A stretch of DNA of 43,721 bases from an uncultured Oscillibacter sp. GTDB lineage: Bacteria > Bacillota > Clostridia > Oscillospirales > Oscillospiraceae. Made by a program: the position numbers and the translations under genes. The stretch lies in the NCBI GenBank assembly GCA_950097265.1, contig CATNDJ010000011.1:1-43721 (forward strand). Direction: 5' to 3'. The notes under the pieces are model-generated. The model searched no databases and had not been told where the DNA came from. It saw only the letters and a list, made by a program, of their open reading frames with translations. This document shows, piece by piece, positions 23,107 through 32,182 of this stretch (position 1 is its first letter; every line of letters starts with the position of its first letter).

Positions 23107-25255
23107 GGGGCTCTTCCTCCTGCTTTGTCTCCGGTTCCCCGGACTCCTGGGCCTCCTCCGGGGCCATAATCTTCTCGGAAATCATATGGACCTTCTTGGC
23201 CGGAGCCTCGATCTCCGCCGGGCGGGTGGAGGCGTAGGGGTTCTCCACCAGGGCGGGGTCCCGGCCCTCGATGATGGCCACCATCTCCGCGCCGGTGATG
23301 GTCTCCTTTTCCAGCAAGTAGGCCACCACCTTGTCCATGTCCTCCCGGTTCTCTTTGATGACCTCCACGGCGGTCTTGTAGGCCTCGTCCAGCAGGACCT
23401 TCACGGCCTTGTCCATCCGGGCGGCGGTGTCCTGGGCGCAGTCCATGCCGTAGCCCCCGTCCAGATACTGGTTCCGCCGGGAGGCCAGGGCCATCATGCC
23501 AAATTCCTCGCTCATGCCGAACATGGCCACCATGTTCCGCGCCACGTTCGTCGCGTCCTGAATGTCCTGGGAGGCCCCGTTGGTCATGGTGTCCATCACC
23601 ACCTCCTCGGCGGCCCGGCCGCCCATGGAGACGGTGATTTTCGCCATGAGCTCCTCCTTGGTGCGCAGCTCCGTCTTGTCCTCCTCGGGCATCAGCAGGG
23701 TGTAGCCCAGGGAGCCCTGGGTGTGGGGGACGATGGTGATTTTCTGCACGGGCTCCGTGTTCTTCTGCTTGTAGGCCACCATGGCGTGGCCCACCTCGTG
23801 ATAGGCCACCAGCTTTTTTTCGAACTCCGTCAGCACGCTGCCCTTTTTCTCCGTGCCGGCGATGACCAGCTCGAAGGCGGCCAGCATGTCCTCCTGGCTC
23901 ACCAGCTTCCGGCCCTTCCGCACGGCCCGCAGGGCCGCCTCGTTCACCAGGTTCGCAAGGTCCGCGCCCACGCAGCCCGCCGTGGCCAGGGCCACCTTCT
24001 TCAGGTTCACGTCTTCCCCCAGCTTGATGTTCCGGGTGTGGACCTCTAACGTTGCGATGCGCCCGGCCAGGTTGGGCCGGTCAATGGTGATCCGCCGGTC
24101 GAACCGCCCCGGGCGGAGCAGGGCCTGGTCCAGCACCTCCGGGCGGTTGGTGGCCGCCAGGAGGATGACGCCCTTGGTGGGGTCAAAGCCGTCCATCTCC
24201 GCCAGGAGCTGGTTTAAGGTCTGCTCCCGCTCGTCGTTGCCGCCCATGCGGTTGTCTCGGGATTTACCAATCGTATCAATCTCGTCGATGAAGACGATGC
24301 AGGGGGCCACCTTGCTGGCCTCTTTAAAGAGGTCCCGGACCCGGGACGCGCCCACGCCCACGAACATCTCCACGAAGTCGGAGCCGGAGATGGAGAAGAA
24401 GGGCACGTTGGCTTCTCCCGCCACGGCCTTGGCAAGCAGCGTCTTGCCGGTGCCCGGAGGCCCCACCAGCAGCGCGCCCTTGGGCAGCTTTGCGCCGATT
24501 TCCGTGTACTTCCCCGGGTTGTGGAGGAAGTCAATGATTTCCGTCAGGGACTCTTTGGCCTCGTCCTGGCCGGCCACGTCCCGGAAGGTGACGCCGGTCT
24601 GCTTTTCCATATAGACCTTGGCGTTGGATTTCCCCACGCCGCCGATGCCCCCGATGCCGCCCATGCCCTTTTTGGCCATCCAGCTCATCACCAGGCTCAT
24701 CACCAGAATGATAATGAAGAAGGGGGCCAGGTTCACCAGGAACAGCAGGATGGGGCTCATGGGGGGCTGGTAGTCCTGGTTGATGCGGATGCGGTCCCGG
24801 CCCGCCCGGTTGGGGGTGCCGTCGACTTCCCGGATGCGCTCCACAATGGCGTCATAGGACTGGAGCCGGACGGTGAAGAGCTCCAGAGACAGCTTCAGCT
24901 CCCGGCCCTGTTCGTCCACGTGGGTGTAGACGGCGGTCCCGTCCTCCAGGGTGGATTTGGTGTACTGCATCCCCTCGCTGTTGGTATAGACATACCCGTC
25001 CTCCGGGGTGATGATCAATATGGCTTCGCTGTTGTCGAAGTCCACTCCGGCCACCTGGCCCCGGCTGAGCATATTCAAAAACTCGCTGTACTCCAGCTCC
25101 ACGGAGCTTGCCTGGTGGCCCATGCTGGTCATGTAGGTGGTGGCGTAGCTCACCAGCGCCGCCAGCAGCACGGCCCAGCAGATCAGGTGGATAAAGCCCC
25201 GCCAGTTGCTGTTTTTGTTCTGGTCCGGCTTTTTTTTGTTGTTGTTTTGGTCCAT
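23096..25255 (-). CDS. ftsH: ATP-dependent zinc metalloprotease FtsH
   Basis: The protein is 719 residues. Two membrane segments (around residues 21-40 and 175-195) bracket an extracytoplasmic FtsH_ext domain. The AAA+ module has the Walker A GPPGTGKT near residue 268, Walker [10 protein letters not shown] and the second region of homology [18 protein letters not shown]. The peptidase domain carries the zinc site HEVGH near residue 487, a common variant of HEAGH. The N-terminus is unusually rich in Asn/Lys and the C-terminus in Glu/Pro. It degrades misfolded and regulatory membrane and cytosolic proteins. Its promoter region is shared divergently with the rRNA methyltransferase gene. Confidence 0.96.
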   Translation of the reverse strand: MDQNNNKKKPDQNKNSNWRGFIHLICWAVLLAALVSYATTYMTSMGHQASSVELEYSEFLNMLSRGQVAGVDFDNSEAILIITPEDGYVYTNSEGMQYTKSTLEDGTAVYTHVDEQGRELKLSLELFTVRLQSYDAIVERIREVDGTPNRAGRDRIRINQDYQPPMSPILLFLVNLAPFFIIILVMSLVMSWMAKKGMGGIGGIGGVGKSNAKVYMEKQTGVTFRDVAGQDEAKESLTEIIDFLHNPGKYTEIGAKLPKGALLVGPPGTGKTLLAKAVAGEANVPFFSISGSDFVEMFVGVGASRVRDLFKEASKVAPCIVFIDEIDTIGKSRDNRMGGNDEREQTLNQLLAEMDGFDPTKGVILLAATNRPEVLDQALLRPGRFDRRITIDRPNLAGRIATLEVHTRNIKLGEDVNLKKVALATAGCVGADLANLVNEAALRAVRKGRKLVSQEDMLAAFELVIAGTEKKGSVLTEFEKKLVAYHEVGHAMVAYKQKNTEPVQKITIVPHTQGSLGYTLLMPEEDKTELRTKEELMAKITVSMGGRAAEEVVMDTMTNGASQDIQDATNVARNMVAMFGMSEEFGMMALASRRNQYLDGGYGMDCAQDTAARMDKAVKVLLDEAYKTAVEVIKENREDMDKVVAYLLEKETITGAEMVAIIEGRDPALVENPYASTRPAEIEAPAKKVHMISEKIMAPEEAQESGEPETKQEEEPHDP

Positions 25256-25327
25256 GTATGGAATCGCTCCTTTCTAGGGAAAAGCGCAAGGCGCCGCAAA
25301 CGGCGATACTCAGAGAAATTATATCGC

Positions 25328-25356
25328 AGTATATCACAGAACCTGGAAACTCACAA
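25328..25356 (-). promoter_or_regulatory. Promoter of ftsH
   Basis: On the minus strand TTGTGA (25351-25356), 17 bases, TATACT (25328-25333). A second possible -10, TATAAT, lies about 12 bases closer to the gene without a good -35. Confidence 0.55.
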
Positions 25357-25407
25357 GGAGGTTTCATGAAGTTTCTGTAAATTCCCGCTTTATTATCCTC
25401 CCCGGCT

Positions 25408-25417
25408 ATGGTATACT
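25408..25417 (+). promoter_or_regulatory. Extended -10 promoter of the rRNA methyltransferase gene
   Basis: ATGGTATACT: the -10 hexamer TATACT at 25412-25417 is preceded by a TGn extension. The -35 (TTTATT, 17 bases upstream) is weak. The start codon is 55 bases downstream. Confidence 0.5.
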
Positions 25418-25471
25418 AAAACTATATCGACAAAATTTTCAGGCCGGACCTCCGGCCGGGAAGGACTCCCT

Positions 25472-26233
25472 ATGGAAAACCGCAGACCCCCCGCCCCCGA
25501 GGCCGACGGGATCATCGAGGGCCGGAACGCCGTCATTGAGGCCCTCCGGGCCGGGACGGCCATTGATAAAATCTACCTCCAGAAAGGCGAGACGGACAAG
25601 ACCCTGGGCCACATCGCCTCCAAGGCCCGCTCCGCCGGGGCCGTGGTGGTGGAGGCGGACCGGCGGAAGCTGGACGCCATGAGCCGCACCCACGCCCACC
25701 AGGGCGTCATCGCGCTCAGCGCCGTCCGGGAGTACGCCAGTGTGGAGGACATTTTGCAGGCGGCGGCGGACAGGGGGGAGGCCCCCCTGCTGGTGGTCTG
25801 CGACGAGCTCTCGGACCCCCACAACCTGGGGGCCGTCATCCGCACGGCGGAGTGCGCCGGGGCCCACGGGGTCATCATCCCCAAGCGCCGGAGCGCCGGG
25901 CTGACGGCGGTGGTGGCCAAGACCTCCGCCGGGGCGGTGGCCCACGTGCCCGTGGCCCGGGTGCCCAACCTTCCGGCCCTGCTGGACGACTTGAAAAAGC
26001 GGGGAATCTGGGTCTTCGGCACGGCGGCGGACGGGACCACGGCCCTCTACGACGCGGATTTGAAGGGCCCCGCCGCCATCGTCATCGGCAGCGAGGGAGA
26101 CGGCATAGGCCGCCTGGTTGCCGAGCGGTGCGACTTCCTGGTCAGCATCCCCATGCGGGGGAAGCTTTCCTCGCTGAACGCCTCCGCCGCCGCGGCCATC
26201 CTGCTCTATGAAGCTGTGAGACAGCGGCTTTAA
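25472..26233 (+). CDS. rlmB: 23S rRNA 2'-O-methyltransferase, RlmB/TrmH (SpoU) family
   Basis: The protein is 253 residues. The N-terminal substrate-binding domain starts IIEGRNAVIEALRAG, and the SPOUT (knotted) methyltransferase domain has all three motifs: DPHNLGAVIRTAE, VIGSEGDGIGRL and IPMRGKLSSLNASAAAAILLYE. It methylates the 2'-OH of a ribose in rRNA using S-adenosylmethionine; the exact nucleotide (Gm2251 in RlmB) is inferred from family. It is cytosolic. It leads a plus-strand group of three genes ending at 29258. Confidence 0.92.
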   Translation: MENRRPPAPEADGIIEGRNAVIEALRAGTAIDKIYLQKGETDKTLGHIASKARSAGAVVVEADRRKLDAMSRTHAHQGVIALSAVREYASVEDILQAAADRGEAPLLVVCDELSDPHNLGAVIRTAECAGAHGVIIPKRRSAGLTAVVAKTSAGAVAHVPVARVPNLPALLDDLKKRGIWVFGTAADGTTALYDADLKGPAAIVIGSEGDGIGRLVAERCDFLVSIPMRGKLSSLNASAAAAILLYEAVRQRL

Positions 26234-26265
26234 ACATCCTCAACCCCTTTTAAGGAGGGACCCCC

Positions 26266-28395
26266 ATGACCCCGAAGGACGACAACCGCATCCCCGTCTC
26301 CGTGCCGGAGGATGATTACTCCCTGGAGGACATTCTGGCGGAGTACGGCGGCAGCTTGGAAAACCACCTGCTCCGCGGAAGCGAGCCGCCGGAGGCGGAC
26401 CAGGAGCCCCCCGCCCCGCCGGAGCCCGCTTCGGCGGAACAAGCGGCCCGGGAGCCGGAAGCGCCCCCTCAGGCGCCCCCGGAAGCCCCTTCCGCCGCCC
26501 CGGAGCCGCCGCCGGAAGCGCCCCAAACGCCGGACCCCCTTCAGGCGGCGGAACAGGCGGCGGAGGCGAACGTGGCGAAACTGAACATTCCACACCCCAA
26601 GCCCATTTCCCTGGAGGACGTGGTGGGCAGCACCGTGGACGCGGTGATGGAGGAGGCGAAGGAGCCCCTCCTGTCCCCCAGGCGGGGCCTGTTCTCCCGG
26701 AAGCCCCTGGAGGAGACGGAAACCCTCCCCCCCCCGCCGGAACCGGAGCCGGAGCCCGACCCGGAGCCCATCGGCCCCGAGCCCACTCTCTGGGAGGCGG
26801 CCCACGACGCCCGGCAGCTCTACATCCGCCGGAAGCACACGGTGCTCCTGCCCCTGGTCACGGCCCTGCCCCCCACGGTCTTCCTGCTGCTGGAGCGGTA
26901 TCAGGTGAAGGTCCCCTACTGGTCCGGGGACCGGGAGGTCCAATGCATGGTCCTGCTGGCCTGCCTGGGGCTGACGGCCCTGCTGTGCCGCCATGTTTTT
27001 CTCAAGGGCTTCGGCATGCTGCTGCGCCGCCGGTGCGTGGCGGAGCTGCTGGTGTCCCTCTCCGTCCTGGTCTCGGGGCTGGACTGCGCCGCCCGGCTTT
27101 TGGGAAAGCAGTCCGGCGGGGCCATGCCCTACGCCTCCGTCAGCTGCCTGGCGCTGGTCTTCGCCCAGTGGGGCGTCCGCCGGGAGAGCAAGGGGAATTA
27201 CGACATGCTCCGGGCCGCCGCCCTGGACGACGACCCGCCGTATCTGGTGGCCGGGACCTCCCGGGGGGCCTGCAAGCAGCGGGGCTCTGTCCCCGGCTTC
27301 TTCACCACGGCCGCCCGGAGCGACGCCGCCACCCTCTGGCAGACGGCGCTGCTGCCCGCCTTCCTGGCGGCGGCCCTGGTCTTCGCGGGCCTGAGCTCCG
27401 CGGGGCAGGAGCGGAGCGGGGACTTTCTCTTGAACCTCTCCGCCATCCTGCCGGCGGCGGCCACCTTCTCTCTCCCCCTGTGCTGGGCCCTGCCCTGGTC
27501 CAAGCTGTCGGAGCACCTGCAAAAGACTGGCTGCGCCGTGGCGGGCTGGTCCGGGGCCCAGAAAATCAGCGCCAGGCGGCGGATGATTGTCACCGATACG
27601 GACCTCTTCCCCCCGGGAGCCGTCCAGCTCAACGGGCGGAAGCTCTACGGCGAGACCCAGGAACGGGCCGTCTCCCTGGCGGCCTCTATGGCCCGGGCCG
27701 CCGGAAGCGGCCTGGAGCGCCTCTTCAACAGCCTGGTCCGCAGCGAGGGGGGCTGCTATGAGAAGGTGGACGACTTCAGCTTTTACGAGGAGGGCGGCTG
27801 GTCCGGAATGGTCAAGGGCGAATCCGTGCTGATGGGCGGCGCGTCCTTCATGCGGAAGATGAACGTGAAGCTGCCCGCAGATGTAAATCTGAAAACCGGC
27901 GTCTACCTGGCGGTGGACAAGGAGCTGGCGGCGGTCTTCGCCGTGAAGTACAGCCCGTCGGAGAACGTGGACTTTGCCCTGAAGATGATGCAGCGCAGCC
28001 GCATTCAGCCCATCCTGGCCTCCCGGGATCCCAATATCACCCCTTCCCTCATCAAGCGGAAGTTCAGCCGGGGCGCCGGCATGGAGTACCCCGGCCTCTC
28101 GGAGCGCATCGCCCTCAGCGAGGCGGAGAAGGACCGGGACCTGCCCCGGGCCCTGCTGTTCCGGGAGGGGCTGCTGCCCTATGCGGAGACGGTGGCGGGA
28201 AGTCTCCGGCTCTGCAAGGCCGTCCGCCGGGCGGCGGCGATTTCGCTGCTGGGAAGCTGGGCGGGAACCCTGCTGACCTTTTACCTCACCAGCCTGGGGG
28301 CCTACGAGCTGCTCAATCCCCTGGCGCTGGAGATTTTCCTGCTGCTGTGGACTCTGCCGGTGCTGCTCATGGCGGACTGGACGGGGCGCTATTAA
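26266..28395 (+). CDS. Membrane protein resembling a P1B-type ATPase without catalytic motifs
   Basis: The protein is 709 residues. Residues 1-175 are a soluble tail very rich in Pro, Glu and Ala. About eight membrane segments follow in the P1B-ATPase pattern: six before and two after a cytosolic domain. At the place of the DKTGT phosphorylation motif it has VTDTDLFPPG (D444): the Asp remains but Lys-Thr-Gly is lost. The later TGD motif is SRD (D588), while VYLAVDKELAAVFAVKY still resembles the family's VYVAVDG-x-LAG stretch. Transport by ATP hydrolysis therefore looks impossible; a sensing or scaffold role is a guess. AAGGAGGG precedes the ATG. Confidence 0.72.
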   Translation: MTPKDDNRIPVSVPEDDYSLEDILAEYGGSLENHLLRGSEPPEADQEPPAPPEPASAEQAAREPEAPPQAPPEAPSAAPEPPPEAPQTPDPLQAAEQAAEANVAKLNIPHPKPISLEDVVGSTVDAVMEEAKEPLLSPRRGLFSRKPLEETETLPPPPEPEPEPDPEPIGPEPTLWEAAHDARQLYIRRKHTVLLPLVTALPPTVFLLLERYQVKVPYWSGDREVQCMVLLACLGLTALLCRHVFLKGFGMLLRRRCVAELLVSLSVLVSGLDCAARLLGKQSGGAMPYASVSCLALVFAQWGVRRESKGNYDMLRAAALDDDPPYLVAGTSRGACKQRGSVPGFFTTAARSDAATLWQTALLPAFLAAALVFAGLSSAGQERSGDFLLNLSAILPAAATFSLPLCWALPWSKLSEHLQKTGCAVAGWSGAQKISARRRMIVTDTDLFPPGAVQLNGRKLYGETQERAVSLAASMARAAGSGLERLFNSLVRSEGGCYEKVDDFSFYEEGGWSGMVKGESVLMGGASFMRKMNVKLPADVNLKTGVYLAVDKELAAVFAVKYSPSENVDFALKMMQRSRIQPILASRDPNITPSLIKRKFSRGAGMEYPGLSERIALSEAEKDRDLPRALLFREGLLPYAETVAGSLRLCKAVRRAAAISLLGSWAGTLLTFYLTSLGAYELLNPLALEIFLLLWTLPVLLMADWTGRY

Positions 28396-28412
28396 AACGA
28401 GGAGTTGATCCC

Positions 28413-29258
28413 ATGGGAAAATTCGACGGCGTGCTGCTGGCCAGCGACTTTGACAACACGCTTTTGTACACCGAGGACGCCCTGCGCACCGGAGCGCCGG
28501 TGCCGCCCCTGCCGGAGCGGAACCGGGAGGCCCTGGAGTACTTTATGGCCCAGGGGGGCCGCTTCGCCATTGCCACGGGCCGGGCCCTTCCGGCCTTTAT
28601 CCGCCACGCGGCGGACGTGCCCATGAACGCCCCCGGCGTGGTGTGCAACGGCGCGGCCATCTACGACTTTGAAAAGGGCGAGTACCTGGAGACCGCCATG
28701 CTGGACGAAGCCGCCCGGCGGCGGGGTCAGGCGGTGCTGGACCGCTTCCCCGCCGTGGCCGTGGAGGCGTACCACATCGACAACGTCATCCACGTGGTCC
28801 ACCCCAACGCCGTCTCCCGCCAGCACGAGCACATGACCCACGCCGAGCTGACGGAGGCCCCCTCCCTGCCGGAGGTGCCCCTGCCCCTGGGGAAGCTCCT
28901 TTTCGAGGCGGACCACGAGACCCTGGAGGAGGTTTTGGCTTTCCTCATTGCCGAGGGGTGGGCGGAGGACTACGAGCTGATCTTCTCCGTCTCCCACCTG
29001 CTGGAGATGACCATTAAGGGGGCCAGCAAGGGCGGCATGGTCCGCCGCCTGGCTGCCCGGCTTGGAATCCCCATGGACCGCGTCTACTGCGCCGGGGACG
29101 AGGCCAACGACCTCTCCATGCTCCGCGCCGCCAGCCGGGGGTTCGCCCCCGCCAACGCCGCCGCCGCCGTCCGGGAGTCCGGGGCCACGGTGGTCTGCGA
29201 CGCCCGGGAAGGGGCCATCGCGGACGTGGTCGCGATCCTGGATAAAACGTACTCCTGA
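28413..29258 (+). CDS. Cof-type HAD-superfamily phosphatase
   Basis: The protein is 281 residues. Motif I SDFDNTL carries the nucleophile D12 and acid D14, the C2B-type cap lies in the middle, K in KGGMVRRL is motif III, and GDEANDLSML (228-237) is motif IV. Family members dephosphorylate sugar phosphates, pyridoxal phosphate or flavin precursors, so the substrate is unclear. An ATG at 28413 with GAGGAG upstream was chosen; a longer reading would overlap the membrane protein gene. The gene ends just before a terminator. Confidence 0.88.
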   Translation: MGKFDGVLLASDFDNTLLYTEDALRTGAPVPPLPERNREALEYFMAQGGRFAIATGRALPAFIRHAADVPMNAPGVVCNGAAIYDFEKGEYLETAMLDEAARRRGQAVLDRFPAVAVEAYHIDNVIHVVHPNAVSRQHEHMTHAELTEAPSLPEVPLPLGKLLFEADHETLEEVLAFLIAEGWAEDYELIFSVSHLLEMTIKGASKGGMVRRLAARLGIPMDRVYCAGDEANDLSMLRAASRGFAPANAAAAVRESGATVVCDAREGAIADVVAILDKTYS

Positions 29259-29277
29259 ATTTTAGCGCATTTTTTAT

Positions 29278-29304
29278 ACCCGGCGGGTCCTCCGCCGGGT
29301 TTTT
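29278..29304 (+). terminator. Intrinsic terminator after the HAD phosphatase gene
   Basis: ACCCGGCGG (29278-29286) pairs with CCGCCGGGT (29292-29300) around GTCCT, followed by TTTT. Confidence 0.9.
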
Positions 29305-29317
29305 CTATCTCCGCCCC

Positions 29318-29345
29318 TTGCAATTTCCCGTGAGAGTGCTACAAT
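29318..29345 (+). promoter_or_regulatory. Promoter of the indolepyruvate oxidoreductase operon
   Basis: TTGCAA (29318-29323), 16 bases, TACAAT (29340-29345), about 60 bases before the first start codon. Confidence 0.65.
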
Positions 29346-29405
29346 AAACGCCGTAGTAAACAAACGCGGCAAAACGATTTCTGAAGAGAGGGTGACACAA
29401 GCAGC

Positions 29406-31289
29406 ATGGAATGGACAATGACGGCCAACGCCCCCGGTCAAATCTGCCTGATGCAGGGCAACGAGGCCATTGTACGGGGCGCGGTGGAGGCCGGGATTCA
29501 CTTCGCCGCCTCCTATCCCGGCTCCCCCTCGTCCCAGGTGCTGGGGATGCTGGGCAAAATCGCCCGGGAGCGGGGCTTTTACGCGGAGTGGTCCACCAAC
29601 GAGGTCTGCGCCCTGCAGGCCTGCACCGGCGCGTCCCTGGCCAACGGGAGGGCCCTGTGCGTGGTGAAGCAGAACGGCCTTTTGTGCGTGGCGGACGCGC
29701 TCCACTGCGCCGCCCAAGCCGGGGTGAAGGGGGGCCTTGTAATCGTCTCCAGCGACGACCCCAGCGCTCACTCCTCCACCAACGAGTTCGACTCCCGCTG
29801 GCAGGCCATGTCGGCGGGCATCCCCCTGCTGGAGCCCACCACCATGCAGGAGGCCAAGGACATGATTCCCTACGCCTTCGACCTCAGCGAAAAGGTGGGA
29901 CAGATTGTGCTGATTCGGGTGACCACCCGGGTCTGCCACGGCCGGGGCAACGTGACCCTGGGCCCCCTGCCGGAGAAGCCCCGGGCCCTGGAGCGGGTCA
30001 GGGAGTGGGACCGGATGGTCTGCGTCTCCTACATGCACGGCCCCGCCCTGGAGAAGCTGGAGACGCTCCGAGGGCTCTTTGAGGCCAGCCCCTGCAACCA
30101 CTATGAGGGCCCGGAGAGTCCGAAAAAGCTGGTCGTCGCCGGGGGCACCGGGCGGCTCTACGGCCAGGAGGCCCTCCGCCGCCTGGGCGTGGATCAGGAG
30201 GCCGGCTTCCTGTCCTTGGGGACCCTTTGGCCCCTGCCCGAGGCCTACATACTGAAATACCTCCGCAGCGCGGAGGAGGTTCTGATTCTGGAGGAGGTAG
30301 ACCCCTTCCTGGAACGGGCGGTCCAGGCCCTGGCGGGACGGGAGGGCCTGCGGGTCAAGTTCCTGGGCCGGGGCGACGCCCTGCCGCCCTTCGGCGAGCT
30401 GGACCCGGACGTGGTCACCGCCGCCATCTGCAAGCTCACCGGCGCGGCCCTGCCCGCGAAGAAGCCCACCGGCGAACTGGAGCTGCCGGCCCGGGAGATG
30501 AGCTTCTGCGCCGGGTGCCCCCACCGGGCCACCTTCTACCTGCTGAAGCGGGCCATGCGCCAGGAGAAGCACCCCGGCGTGGTGGTCGGGGACATCGGCT
30601 GCTACTTCATGGCGGGCCAGTCCGCCGGGCAGTACGCCTGGCAGACCTGCAACTGCATGGGCTCCGGCGTCAGCGTGGCCGAGGGCCTGGGCCAGCTGAC
30701 CAACTACGGCCTGGACCAGAAGGTGGTCACTATGTGCGGCGACTCCACCTTCTTCCACACTATCCTCCCAGGGCTGGTGAACGCCACCTACCACAACGCC
30801 AACATGCTCCTGATCGTCCTGGACAACTCCGCCACGGCCATGACCGGCTTCCAGCCCCACCCGGGCACGGGCCTCACCGCCATGGGGGACCACGTGAAGC
30901 CCATGGACATTCCCAAAATTCTGGATGCCGTGGGCTGCAAGGTAGAGGTAGCTGACCCCTTCGACGTGGTGGAGGCGGAGAAGACCCTCCGCCGGATGCT
31001 GGACCAGCCGGGGATGAACGTGCTGATTATGCGCCAGCCCTGCGCCACCCTCATGACCAAGGAGCGGAGCAAAAAGCCCGTCCGGGTCTACGTGGACCAG
31101 GACGTGTGCATCGGGGACGGCTGCGGCTGCGACAAGTACTGCTCCCGGGTCTGGGGCTGCCCCGGCAACACCTGGGACTTCCAGAAAAACAAGGCGCTCA
31201 TCGACCCGGTCACCTGCGTTGGGTGCGGCGTGTGCGCCAAGCTGTGCCCCTCCGGGGCCATCAAAGTGGAAGGAGGCGAGCAGGCGTGA
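29406..31289 (+). CDS. iorA: Indolepyruvate:ferredoxin oxidoreductase, alpha subunit
   Basis: The protein is 627 residues, the expected size. It oxidatively decarboxylates aryl pyruvates made by transamination of Trp, Phe and Tyr to aryl-acetyl-CoA, passing electrons to ferredoxin. The Pyr domain starts GNEAIVRGAVEAGIHFAASYPGSP-like (YPGSPSS). The thiamine-diphosphate domain has GDSTFFHT and the downstream DNSATAMTG. The C-terminus carries two ferredoxin-type cysteine clusters (CIGDGCGCDKYC with a later CPGN, and CVGCGVCAKLCPSGAI). The ribosome site before ATG 29406 is weak and an in-frame ATG four codons later is possible. Its stop overlaps iorB. Confidence 0.95.
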   Translation: MEWTMTANAPGQICLMQGNEAIVRGAVEAGIHFAASYPGSPSSQVLGMLGKIARERGFYAEWSTNEVCALQACTGASLANGRALCVVKQNGLLCVADALHCAAQAGVKGGLVIVSSDDPSAHSSTNEFDSRWQAMSAGIPLLEPTTMQEAKDMIPYAFDLSEKVGQIVLIRVTTRVCHGRGNVTLGPLPEKPRALERVREWDRMVCVSYMHGPALEKLETLRGLFEASPCNHYEGPESPKKLVVAGGTGRLYGQEALRRLGVDQEAGFLSLGTLWPLPEAYILKYLRSAEEVLILEEVDPFLERAVQALAGREGLRVKFLGRGDALPPFGELDPDVVTAAICKLTGAALPAKKPTGELELPAREMSFCAGCPHRATFYLLKRAMRQEKHPGVVVGDIGCYFMAGQSAGQYAWQTCNCMGSGVSVAEGLGQLTNYGLDQKVVTMCGDSTFFHTILPGLVNATYHNANMLLIVLDNSATAMTGFQPHPGTGLTAMGDHVKPMDIPKILDAVGCKVEVADPFDVVEAEKTLRRMLDQPGMNVLIMRQPCATLMTKERSKKPVRVYVDQDVCIGDGCGCDKYCSRVWGCPGNTWDFQKNKALIDPVTCVGCGVCAKLCPSGAIKVEGGEQA

Positions 31290-31909
31290 AGCTGAAATAC
31301 GATCCCTTAAACATCGTGGTCTGCGGCATCGGCGGACAGGGCAACGTGCTGGCCGCCGAGACCCTGGGAACCGCCATGTGCGACCGGGGCTGCCGGGTGG
31401 CTGTGGGGGAGACCTACGGCGCGTCCCAGCGGGGCGGCTCCGTCATGAGCCACGTCCGGGTCTCCGAGAAGTGGGACCCCAGCGTGCTGATCCCCGCCGG
31501 AGAGGCCCACATCATCATCGGCTTCGAGCCCCTGGAGACCCTGCGCATTGCCCGGAAGTACGCCGGGGCGGACACGGTTACCGTCTACGACCCCCGGCCC
31601 GTCTACCCCTTGGGCGTTCTCCAGGGCGTGCAGACCTATCCGCCCCTGGAGGAGCTCCAGGCGGAGATTGCGCAGCTCTCCACCGTGGCCCTAGCCGTTC
31701 CTGCGGCGGACATCGCCATGGAGGCCGGGGACTCCCGGGCCGCCAACATCGCCTTGCTGGGAGCCTTCAGCCAGCTCTCCGCCGCCCCGCTGAACAGCGA
31801 GGACCTGGAGAAGATTCTGGCCCAGCGTTTCCAGGGCAAGGTTCTGGAGCTGAACCGGAAAGCCTTCGCCATGGGCCGGGAGGCCGCACGGAAAGGGGGC
31901 GCGGTATAA
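31286..31909 (+). CDS. iorB: Indolepyruvate:ferredoxin oxidoreductase, beta subunit
   Basis: The protein is 207 residues, the gamma-type POR domain that pairs with IorA: VVCGIGGQGNVLAAETLG at the start, GETYGASQRGGSVMSHVR in the middle, and GFEPLETLR. Start is GTG at 31286 overlapping the iorA stop (GTGA), which is the usual coupling for this pair; longer readings of the frame run through the iorA ferredoxin region and are not real. The stop overlaps the next start by TAATG. Confidence 0.93.
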   Translation: MKLKYDPLNIVVCGIGGQGNVLAAETLGTAMCDRGCRVAVGETYGASQRGGSVMSHVRVSEKWDPSVLIPAGEAHIIIGFEPLETLRIARKYAGADTVTVYDPRPVYPLGVLQGVQTYPPLEELQAEIAQLSTVALAVPAADIAMEAGDSRAANIALLGAFSQLSAAPLNSEDLEKILAQRFQGKVLELNRKAFAMGREAARKGGAV

Positions 31910-32166
31910 TGGGAACCATTCGCGTGCGCTTTATCAACCCCGAGGAGAGGACGGAACTGACCCTGGACCTGCCCCGGGACGCTTCCTTCGCCTCCCTGAC
32001 GCCCATGCTCCAGGAGCGGGGCTTCGCCGACCGCCGGAAGGCGGGCTGGCGCTGTCTCTACCAGGAGCACCTGTGCGGCATGAAGCACCGGCTCTGCGAC
32101 TACGTGCCGGAGGACGCGGAAGAGATTACCCTGGAGCTCTTCGGCTTCTCCCAGGTGCTGGTGTAA
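31909..32166 (+). CDS. Small beta-grasp-like protein in the ior operon
   Basis: The protein is 85 residues and its function is not recognised. It starts TIRVRFINPEERTELTLDLP, continues with a helix-like stretch (DASFASLTPMLQERGF) and ends EEITLELFGFSQVLV. This strand-helix-strand order suggests a ubiquitin-like (YukD/EsaB-like) beta-grasp fold. It lacks the Gly-Gly end needed of sulfur carriers or conjugated modifiers. The start overlaps the iorB stop, so it is made with the enzyme. It may be an assembly or regulatory factor for it, by position only. Confidence 0.65.
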   Translation: MGTIRVRFINPEERTELTLDLPRDASFASLTPMLQERGFADRRKAGWRCLYQEHLCGMKHRLCDYVPEDAEEITLELFGFSQVLV

Positions 32167-32182
32167 AGGAGGGAATGGGAAC

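Noticed and set aside
23069-24049. Long plus-strand frames opposite ftsH (also 24521-25369)
   Set aside because: The minus strand encodes a full FtsH with all AAA+ and protease motifs; the plus frames are low-complexity shadows.
25356-25380. A four-codon frame (MKFL) with a perfect AAGGAGG site between ftsH and the rRNA methyltransferase gene
   Set aside because: It lies upstream of the plus-strand promoter, so it would not be transcribed from it; the ribosome-like sequence is probably chance.
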